Shown one piece after another: positions 1 through 5,927 of a stretch of DNA of 6,941 nt (position 1 is its first letter; every line of letters begins with the position of its first letter). Made by a program: the position numbers and the translations under genes. The notes under the pieces were generated by a model. It was given only the letters and a program-made list of their open reading frames with translations, was not told the origin of the DNA and did no database searches. Location of the stretch: positions 1 through 6,941 of the forward strand of contig JAGWUU010000173.1 of NCBI GenBank assembly GCA_028868335.1, read 5' to 3'. Source of the DNA: Sphingomonadales bacterium. Lineage in GTDB: Bacteria > Pseudomonadota > Alphaproteobacteria > Sphingomonadales > Sphingomonadaceae.

Positions 1-518
1 CACTGTTTGAGATCGTGCGAGGCAAGGATCAACGCGCGGTTTTGCTCTGACAGCGCCACGACCATGATCCAGCGGGCAGTTGCCTCGTGCCAGAAAACGT
101 TGGGATCGCGAAAGTCGGCAAGGCCGAGATCGAGTACGGGATTGCCGGGATATTTGGTCCAGGTCCGCCCATTGTCGGTGCTGGAGGCGATCGCCTGGCT
201 CTGGTGGGGCGGTCCCTTTGCCGCGGACAACGTGTACAGCGCGACCAACGCGCCCTTGCCAAACCCGGCGGTGCCCGCCGTGTCGACCACGGCCGATCCT
301 GAAAAGATCATGTTCTGATCGTCGTCTGCAAGCGCGACGGGAAGCTCTTGCCAGGTGCGCAGGTCGGTGCTTACCGCATGGCCCCAGCTCATGTGGCCCC
401 AATCCTCGCCGTGGGGATTGTACTGGTAGAACATGTGCCATTCCCCGTGGGCATGAACCAGTCCGTTGGGGTCGCTCAGCCAATTGGCCGCGGCAGCATA
501 GTGATAGTACGGACGCAC
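1..518 (-). CDS. GH32 levanase / fructan beta-fructosidase, 3' end beyond the window
   Basis: Glycoside hydrolase family 32, beta-propeller catalytic domain; only the first 172 codons are in the window. Seen: WLSDPNG at residues 13-19, with Asp16 at the position of the catalytic nucleophile (the family usually reads NDPNG, so Ser replaces Asn); FYQYNP at 30-35; the WGH repeats at 40-47; FSGSAV at 72-77; and FRDP at 136-139, with Asp138 as the transition-state stabiliser. The acid/base Glu of the family's EC motif would lie beyond the edge. The stretch around residues 91-143 (LVALYT, GRTWTKY, GNPVL, DFRDPNVFW) resembles SacC-type exo-levanases and exo-inulinases more than invertases acting on sucrose-6-phosphate. 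The start is GTG at 518: it follows an AAGGAA ribosome site, and the upstream GH68 stop is in the same frame only five codons earlier, so no other start retains the catalytic motif. There is no signal peptide, suggesting a cytoplasmic enzyme cleaving terminal fructose from sucrose, raffinose or fructan. Exact substrate is uncertain; invertase is the main alternative. Confidence 0.93.
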   Translation of the reverse strand, partial: MRPYYHYAAAANWLSDPNGLVHAHGEWHMFYQYNPHGEDWGHMSWGHAVSTDLRTWQELPVALADDDQNMIFSGSAVVDTAGTAGFGKGALVALYTLSAAKGPPHQSQAIASSTDNGRTWTKYPGNPVLDLGLADFRDPNVFWHEATARWIMVVALSEQNRALILASHDLKQ

Positions 519-526
519 GGGGGCGG

Positions 527-532
527 TTCCTT
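527..532 (-). promoter_or_regulatory. Ribosome binding site of the GH32 gene
   Basis: AAGGAA lies 8 nt upstream of the GTG at 518-516, within the 15-nt gap after the GH68 stop codon. It supports the GTG start. The nearby ATG on this strand (TATGCTGCC) is out of frame. Confidence 0.65.
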
Positions 533-533
533 G

Positions 534-1667
534 TCAGGTGATATTAACGCTGTCGCCATGGAATACCAGGCGAAAGCGAGGCGCGGGCGTGCCGCCGAAT
601 TGCTGCCGCAGCAGTTCGGGATGCTCTGCAAGGGCGCGTCCCTTCAGGCCCCAGTGATCAATGAAGCTCCACACCTCGCCTTCGCCGGTGACCCACCAGG
701 AATAGGTCTGCGTCGGCTCCGCCGCAGGGTTTGCCGCGACCAGTCCATTGCCGTTGACCGGGCGATAGGGCCCGGTCAGTTGATCCGCGACCATGGCATA
801 AAGTCCGTTCGGACCGCTCGGAACCCCGGGCGCAAATGTGCGGCGCTGGGTGGACCAGAAGAGATAATAGAGCCCATCCCGCACCAGCATGTGCGGCCGT
901 TCCAGCTCGTTGTTCACCCCGATGGAATCGATCAGCGGGTCGGCGAGGTGCCAGGCGCCGTCTGTCCCGCAGCTGATTAGTCCGATCACGCCATTGAAGG
1001 CATCGTCGTCCCACCCGGCGCTTCCGGTGAACAACAGGTGGCTTTGGCCGGTGGCCGGATCGCGGAACCACGCCGGATCGCGGAATCCCTTGATCAATCC
1101 CGGCGTTCCCTCACCCTCGGCGGCGACGAAATAGCGATCGCCGTCCGGCCGGACGACCTCGCTGCTGTCCGACCACTCGCCCGGACCATCCTGGCCAAGG
1201 CGGCCGCGCACCGCGAACAGTCTCTGTTCGAAGCTATGCCCTTCGCCCCGCCGACCCGCAGCCGTGAAGAACAGCGTGACGTTGACCCCGTCGTCGTGGA
1301 GGACCGCACTTCCAGCCCATTCGCGCGAGCCGGGGCTCAACGCATCGGGCAGGCAATCACCGTGGTCGCGCCAGCCGTCCGGGCCAAGCGAAACGAGGCG
1401 AATTTTCGCGGCATGGTGGCGCTGGACCGGGTCGGGAAAGCAAGGCGCACTGAGAAAGAACCAGTATTGCCGTCCGTCGACTACTGCCGTGGAGCCGTCT
1501 TCGCGGGCGAGGGGCCAGCAATCCCACAAGTCGGTGCCGGACAGGATCGGGATCGCGTCGCGCCCGCCGATCAGCGGAATTTCTGCTCCATCGATGTCCG
1601 CGTCCGGTCGCCAGGGTGTGCAGGAAACGGGAGAATGCGTAGTAGTCTTCACGTCCGGATTGCTCAT
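534..1667 (-). CDS. GH68 levansucrase-family fructosyltransferase/sucrase, signal-less
   Basis: Glycoside hydrolase family 68, 377 residues; acts on the glucose-fructose bond of sucrose (possibly raffinose), releasing fructose or transferring it to sugars or fructan. The catalytic triad is visible: Asp49 in WDCWP (nucleophile), Asp197 in FRDP (stabiliser) and Glu256 in ELERPH (acid/base), with Glu254 matching SacB Glu340. Spacing is close to Zymomonas LevU (Asp46, Asp194, Glu278). The C-terminal GGTPAP segment also matches that branch, but the protein ends soon after, so it is shorter than LevU (423 residues). Variations: Cys50 where Thr or Ser is usual; Ala118 in EWAGS where SacB has Ser164; Gln274 where SacB has Arg360 and LevU has His296. 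No N-terminal signal peptide is seen. The ATG overlaps the galK stop as ATGA with only a weak GGGG upstream, implying coupled translation. The family is certain; whether it is a polymer-forming levansucrase, an oligosaccharide producer or mostly a sucrase is not. Confidence 0.95.
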   Translation of the reverse strand: MSNPDVKTTTHSPVSCTPWRPDADIDGAEIPLIGGRDAIPILSGTDLWDCWPLAREDGSTAVVDGRQYWFFLSAPCFPDPVQRHHAAKIRLVSLGPDGWRDHGDCLPDALSPGSREWAGSAVLHDDGVNVTLFFTAAGRRGEGHSFEQRLFAVRGRLGQDGPGEWSDSSEVVRPDGDRYFVAAEGEGTPGLIKGFRDPAWFRDPATGQSHLLFTGSAGWDDDAFNGVIGLISCGTDGAWHLADPLIDSIGVNNELERPHMLVRDGLYYLFWSTQRRTFAPGVPSGPNGLYAMVADQLTGPYRPVNGNGLVAANPAAEPTQTYSWWVTGEGEVWSFIDHWGLKGRALAEHPELLRQQFGGTPAPRFRLVFHGDSVNIT

Positions 1668-2812
1668 TGTCTTGCCCCGGGCCCGTCGCGAGCCCCTGTT
1701 AGTTCGATCGTTACCGCGAGGGGCGCTCCGCCCGGCGGAGTGTACTGCGCTTCGACCGCCGCGCGGACCCGGCCGATTTCTGCCACCGGCAGTACTGCGA
1801 CGACCGCGCCGCCGAATCCGCCTCCGGTCATGCGTGCGCCGCCTTCGGTTCCGATCGTGTCGTTGAGAATACTCACCAATGCATCGACCCGCGCCTCGCT
1901 GACTTCGAACAGGTCGCGCAGCGATGCGTGGCTGTCGCGCAGCAGCGTGCCCAGCGTGCGAAGATCGCCTGCGTCGATCGCGGCCACTGCTGCTTCAACC
2001 CGTTTGATTTCATCGACCACATGCCGCGCCCGGCGTCGCACGACGGGATCGAGGCCGGCGCTCGCCACCATGTCGTTGTCGGCGTCGCGCAGCGAGGTGA
2101 CGCCGAGGGTCCGTGCCGCGATTTCGCAGTCGGCGCGGCGCGCGTTGTAGTGGCCGTCGACCAGGCCGCGCACCACGCCCGATTGGACGATCATCACCGC
2201 CCAATCATCGGGCAGGGCAACATGGCTCATGGCAAGGGAACGACAATCGAGCACAAGCGCATGGCCGGGCTTTCCCGCAGCCACCGCCATCTGGTCCATG
2301 ATCCCGCAGTGCACCCCGGCCCAATGATGCTCCGCTTGCTGGGCGACGAGTGCCAGATCGCGATCCGATACCTCAAGGTCCGACGCCGCCGCGAGCGCCC
2401 GACCGATCGCGACGCAGAGCGATGCGGAGGACGACAGCCCGGAACCGCGCGGGATCGAACCGGCGATGGACAGCCTGGCACCGGCTTGCAGCGGATGCGT
2501 GGTCGCCAGGCCAGATGCCATCCCGCGCAGATAGGATCGCCAGTCTGCCGGACTGTGCGGCGAAACGGAGCCCATGACAAAGCTGTCGCGCGCGCCGTCG
2601 AAATCGAGCGCCACAGCCTCGATCCCGACGGTGTTACCACGACCCCAGGCAACGGCCGTCCCGGCGGCGATCGGCATCGGCAGGACCAGCCCGTCGTTGT
2701 AATCGACATGTTCGCCGATCAGGTTGACCCGGCCCGGCGCGAAGACCACGCCTTCGGGCGGCACTCCGTAGGTTTCGACAAACCCCTGACGCGCGCGTTC
2801 GATCGGCGTCAT
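1664..2812 (-). CDS. galK: Galactokinase GalK
   Basis: Galactokinase of the GHMP kinase superfamily, 382 residues, the usual bacterial length. It phosphorylates galactose at C1 with ATP, the entry step of the Leloir pathway in the cytoplasm. Seen: the galactokinase signature GRVNLIGEHVDYNDG at residues 27-41 (Arg28 and the galactose-binding Glu34, His35, Asp37); the glycine/serine-rich ATP loop PRGSGLSSSAS at 121-131; CGIMDQ at 169-174 with Asp173 as the predicted catalytic base; LDCRS at 188-192; and the C-terminal MTGGGFGG motif near 328-335. The frame stays open for 64 codons upstream, but that stretch is inside galT. The ATG at 2812 overlaps the galT stop as ATGA and is preceded by GGAG at 8 nt, so it is the chosen start. 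The 3' end overlaps the GH68 start by the same 4 nt. Its substrate is presumably the galactose released by the upstream GH36 enzyme. All key residues are intact. Confidence 0.98.
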   Translation of the reverse strand: MTPIERARQGFVETYGVPPEGVVFAPGRVNLIGEHVDYNDGLVLPMPIAAGTAVAWGRGNTVGIEAVALDFDGARDSFVMGSVSPHSPADWRSYLRGMASGLATTHPLQAGARLSIAGSIPRGSGLSSSASLCVAIGRALAAASDLEVSDRDLALVAQQAEHHWAGVHCGIMDQMAVAAGKPGHALVLDCRSLAMSHVALPDDWAVMIVQSGVVRGLVDGHYNARRADCEIAARTLGVTSLRDADNDMVASAGLDPVVRRRARHVVDEIKRVEAAVAAIDAGDLRTLGTLLRDSHASLRDLFEVSEARVDALVSILNDTIGTEGGARMTGGGFGGAVVAVLPVAEIGRVRAAVEAQYTPPGGAPLAVTIELTGARDGPGARQ

Positions 2813-3825
2813 GCGTCGATCTCCACCGCCCGCAACCGTTCCGCGGCGGCTTCGGGGGTAAGGTCGCGTTGGGTTTCCGCAAGCAGTTCGAAACCGACCA
2901 TGTGTTTGCGAACCGTGGCGGACCGCAGCAGCGGCGGCAGGAAATGCGCGTGCAGCCGCCAGTGGCCGGTATCGTCCGCCAACCCGTGCGGTGCGCCGTG
3001 CCACCCCATCGAATAGGGGAAATCGCAGGAGAACAACCCGTCATACCGACGCAGCAACCGCCCGAGAATCGCGGCCAGCGCGGACCGTGCCTCCGGGGAA
3101 AGCTGCTCAAGCCGGGCCACCGGATCGCGCGCGATCAAGAGGGTTTCGAATGGCCAGGCCGCCCAATGCGGCACCACGGCCAGCCAATGGTCGTTCGCCT
3201 CGACGACCCGGCTGTCTTCGGCGAGTTCCGCGGCGGCAACCGCATCGAGGAGAACGGAGCCGCGCTGGTTCAGGAACTCACGCTGGCGGGCGTCCTCGGT
3301 CGCGACCGTTTGCGGAATGAAATCACTGGCCCAGACCTGGCCGTGGGGATGCGGGCTGGACGCGCCCATCATCGCGCCTTTGTTCTCGAATATCTGGACA
3401 TGCGCCCACTTCGCGCCAAGCTCCGCCGATTGGGCGCACCAACACGCAATCACGCGCTCAAGGCTGTCGGGGTCGAGCCGGGCAAGCGTGGCGCCGTGAT
3501 CGGGAGCAAAGCAGATGACCCGCGCTTCGCCCCGCGCGGGCGCACTCTCGAAAGGGAAGGGCTCCTGAACGGACGCGCCTTGATCGAGCAGGGCGGCAAA
3601 GTCGTTGGCGAAGATGAACGTGTCGCGATAGTCCGGGTTCGCCTCGCCGGTAGCGCGCACGTTGCCGGGGCAAAGATGGCAGGCCGGGTCGTGTGAGGGT
3701 GCCCGAAGGGCTGCCGCCGGGGCGGCCTCGCCCTGCCATGGGCGCTTTGCCCGATGGGGAGAAACCAGCAGCCATTCCCCTGTCAGCAGGTTTCGACGGC
3801 GGTGCGGCAGATCGGCCCGGCTCAT
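2809..3825 (-). CDS. galT: Galactose-1-phosphate uridylyltransferase GalT
   Basis: Second Leloir enzyme: exchanges galactose-1-phosphate with UDP-glucose to give glucose-1-phosphate and UDP-galactose through a uridylyl-histidine intermediate. 338 residues, near the 348 of E. coli GalT. Seen: the active-site HPH triplet at residues 159-161 (SSPHPHGQVW), with His161 as the uridylylated residue (E. coli His166). The zinc-ligand set is complete: Cys49 and Cys52 in CHLC, His110 in APDH, and His159. The second metal-site set also appears present: Glu177, the His in MGWHGAP, and the two His of LHAHF, matching E. coli Glu182, His281, His296 and His298. The frame is open upstream to 3900, but that part overlaps the GH36 gene. 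The ATG at 3825 gives the normal family N-terminus, overlaps the GH36 stop as ATGA, and has GGGAAG 5 nt upstream. A UDP-galactose 4-epimerase (galE) is needed to recycle the product and must lie elsewhere. Confidence 0.98.
   Translation of the reverse strand: MSRADLPHRRRNLLTGEWLLVSPHRAKRPWQGEAAPAAALRAPSHDPACHLCPGNVRATGEANPDYRDTFIFANDFAALLDQGASVQEPFPFESAPARGEARVICFAPDHGATLARLDPDSLERVIACWCAQSAELGAKWAHVQIFENKGAMMGASSPHPHGQVWASDFIPQTVATEDARQREFLNQRGSVLLDAVAAAELAEDSRVVEANDHWLAVVPHWAAWPFETLLIARDPVARLEQLSPEARSALAAILGRLLRRYDGLFSCDFPYSMGWHGAPHGLADDTGHWRLHAHFLPPLLRSATVRKHMVGFELLAETQRDLTPEAAAERLRAVEIDA
2821..2824 (-). promoter_or_regulatory. Ribosome binding site of galK
   Basis: GGAG lies 8 nt upstream of the ATG at 2812-2810, inside the last codons of galT. 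It selects this ATG over upstream in-frame starts that would run deep into galT. Confidence 0.6.
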
Positions 3826-5924
3826 GCTGACTTCCCGTGAAACACCGCGACGCTTTCGGCCTTGAGCGGAGGCATGGGCAGACCAGCATGGGCGAGCCAC
3901 GATCCGGTAAACCGATGTGGTGCGCCGCGCATTGCCTGGTGCAGCAGCGTTCCGGCGGCAGCATGCCCGCCTTCACCGCCGCCGATCCGCAGGAGCTGAA
4001 GATCGACTGACGCCCGCTCCGTCAGAAACGGCAGGCGCAACGGCTGTGGGCGGCGATCGAGCGGCGGCGGCGTGCGGATGGCGAACAATAGGAACTCGTC
4101 CCGGCTTCCAGCCGCCTGCCAGACGATCCCGTCGGCGCCTTTGCCAAGCCACGTCTGCCCGCCATGCAGCAGGTGCCGCCATGTCTTGTGGAAGGCGATC
4201 CAGTCTGCAAGCTCGGCCCTGTCGTGATCGCTCAACTTGCGAGGGTCCAACTCGACGCCGAAATGGCCGGGCATGGCAACGGCGGCGCGAAAGCCCAGCG
4301 CCTGCGTGCGTCCCGTGGCATGAGCCGGGCTTGCCCCGACGTGCGAGCCCATCATCTCTGGCGGCAGGAAGGTCAGGAAGCCGCGCTGCATGGTCACGCG
4401 GCTGACCGCGTCGATGTTGTCGCTGGTCCAGAAGCGATGGACATGGGCGGCAAGGCCGGCATCGGACCGCCCGCCGCCGCCCGCGCAGCCTTCTATTTCC
4501 ACGCCGGGATGCGCGGTGCGTAACCTGGCCAGCAAGTCATAGGTGCCCCTTGTCTGGGCCGCGCCGCCCGCCGGGGCAAGATCGCGGTTGTGGTCCCACT
4601 TGAGGTAGGAAATCGGCACATCGCGCAGCAATGCGTCCAGTGCATCGAAGAGATAGTCGCGCACATCCGCGCGGCGCATGTCCAGCACGAGCTGGTTGCG
4701 CGCGGTGAGGCGCTCACGGCCCGAATGGGACAAGGCCCAGTCCAGATGGGCGCGGTATAGATCGCTGTCCGAATTGATCATTTCCGGTTCGACCCACAGG
4801 CCGAATTCCATGCCCAGCGCGCGCACCCGGTCCGCCAGCGGTTTGAGGCCATGGGGGTACTTGGCCGGATCGCAGGTCCAGTCGCCCAAGCCCGCGGTGT
4901 CGTCGTTGCGGCCTCTGAACCATCCATCGTCGAGCACGAAGCGTTCGATCCCGATGGCCGCAGCGGCTTCGGCAAGATCGCCGATGCGCGCCTCATCGTG
5001 ATCGAAATAGCAGGCTTCCCAACTGTTGAGATGGACCGGGCGCGGCCGCATCGCGCCGCCCGGCCACGCGATGCGGGTGCGTATCGCGTCGTGATGCTGC
5101 GCCATCGTCCCGTTGGTTCCGTTGGTCGAAATCGCGAGAATGGCTTGCGGCGCGCAGTAGTTTTGGCCCGGCGGCAGCACGGCCTCGCCCGACGCCAGCA
5201 CTGCGTTTGCGGAAAGGAGCCAGAACCCCTCATCGTCGCGCTCGACCGCAATGCGGCTGTCCCCTGACCAGGCGAGCTGGAGTGCTTGGACCAGCCCGGA
5301 GTCGTGCGTCGCGCCATCGCAGCAGACCACCACGCCGGGCGGACCGCCGTGGCCTGACAGGCCGCGTCGTCCTTCGCGGAGCCAGCCGTGCTCGGGCATG
5401 GCTTCGCTGCATTCGACCAGTTCGGCGTTGTGGCGCCCACGCCACGACAGCAGGCGGTCCGCTGAATCAGGCAGGGGCGCCTGAATGCTCGCCAGATGAT
5501 CCACGGTGACTGGCTCATGCCCGGTGTTGGTCAGGCAGGCATCGAACAGGAACGCTCCGCCCGGCGTCAGCGTGATCCGCTGCTCGAGCGCCAGTCCCTC
5601 CAGCTCGTCCACCAGATGGATCAGGATGGTGTTCTGCTCGTTCGTGACTTCGGCCTTGGTGAACACCGGCACAAGCGGGCGTTCGCCGCGACGGAGCCGC
5701 ATGACCTCGGGGCCGAACCAGCCCAACCCGGCTGGCGGCGCGGTCGACAAGGGAACGTCGGAATCCAGCGAGAACGATGCCGCCGCTCGTTCCATCTCGA
5801 GCGGCGAGAGGAGTCCTGGCTCAAGTCGCGCGCCCAGGTGGCGCCAGACCGGCGCTCCTTCAGGGCGAAGTTCAAGCACCAGGCTTGATTCGGCGCTATG
5901 CAGGCAGGCGAGCTTCGTGGGCAT
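3822..5924 (-). CDS. GH36 alpha-galactosidase
   Basis: Retaining alpha-galactosidase of glycoside hydrolase family 36 (RafA/AgaA/MelA type), 700 residues, the normal full length. It hydrolyses terminal alpha-1,6-galactose from melibiose, raffinose or stachyose. Layout by family knowledge: N-terminal beta-sandwich domain (about 1-290), TIM barrel (about 295-610), short C-terminal beta domain. Seen: NSWEACYFD at 300-308; LDDGWF at 331-336; GLWVEPEMIN at 375-384; YLKWDHNRD at 440-448 with Asp444 as nucleophile; the GGGGR loop at 482-486; FWTSDNID at 498-505 with Asp502 as acid/base; and PPEMMGSHVG at 521-530. No signal peptide is seen, so the enzyme should be cytoplasmic and depend on the neighbouring transporter. 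The start at 5924 follows the transporter stop after 3 nt (TGA CCC ATG, same frame). No strong ribosome site is visible, so reinitiation after the transporter is likely. Symbols used for such genes include galA, rafA and melA; none can be chosen from sequence alone. Confidence 0.97.
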   Translation of the reverse strand: MPTKLACLHSAESSLVLELRPEGAPVWRHLGARLEPGLLSPLEMERAAASFSLDSDVPLSTAPPAGLGWFGPEVMRLRRGERPLVPVFTKAEVTNEQNTILIHLVDELEGLALEQRITLTPGGAFLFDACLTNTGHEPVTVDHLASIQAPLPDSADRLLSWRGRHNAELVECSEAMPEHGWLREGRRGLSGHGGPPGVVVCCDGATHDSGLVQALQLAWSGDSRIAVERDDEGFWLLSANAVLASGEAVLPPGQNYCAPQAILAISTNGTNGTMAQHHDAIRTRIAWPGGAMRPRPVHLNSWEACYFDHDEARIGDLAEAAAAIGIERFVLDDGWFRGRNDDTAGLGDWTCDPAKYPHGLKPLADRVRALGMEFGLWVEPEMINSDSDLYRAHLDWALSHSGRERLTARNQLVLDMRRADVRDYLFDALDALLRDVPISYLKWDHNRDLAPAGGAAQTRGTYDLLARLRTAHPGVEIEGCAGGGGRSDAGLAAHVHRFWTSDNIDAVSRVTMQRGFLTFLPPEMMGSHVGASPAHATGRTQALGFRAAVAMPGHFGVELDPRKLSDHDRAELADWIAFHKTWRHLLHGGQTWLGKGADGIVWQAAGSRDEFLLFAIRTPPPLDRRPQPLRLPFLTERASVDLQLLRIGGGEGGHAAAGTLLHQAMRGAPHRFTGSWLAHAGLPMPPLKAESVAVFHGKSA
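3831..3836 (-). promoter_or_regulatory. Ribosome binding site of galT
   Basis: GGGAAG lies 5 nt upstream of the ATG at 3825-3823, inside the last codons of the GH36 gene. Together with the ATGA overlap it supports this start over the longer open frame reaching 3900. Confidence 0.55.
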
Positions 5925-5927
5925 GGG

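Noticed and set aside
519..533. Promoter or terminator between GH68 and GH32
   Set aside because: The gap is only 15 nt, holds a ribosome site, and shows no inverted repeat or T-run.
534..1667. GH68 gene as a truncated pseudogene because it is short
   Set aside because: All three catalytic residues and the C-terminal GGTPAP segment are present in one frame. The missing part is only the tail beyond the propeller fold, and the ATGA overlap is intact.
2813..3004. N-terminal extension of galK by 64 codons
   Set aside because: The extension is the out-of-frame end of galT and has no galactokinase similarity. The ATG at 2812 has a ribosome site and gives the normal family length.
1038..3696. Long open frames on the plus strand (for example 1038-2150, 1928-3016 and 2869-3696)
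   Set aside because: They lie exactly opposite galT, galK and GH68, whose minus-strand products carry complete catalytic motifs. Their translations are rich in Arg/Pro/Ala with no recognisable domain, as expected for antisense frames in high-GC DNA.
3826..3900. N-terminal extension of galT by 25 codons
   Set aside because: It overlaps the end of the GH36 gene. The ATG at 3825 gives the usual GalT N-terminus, an ATGA junction and a ribosome site.
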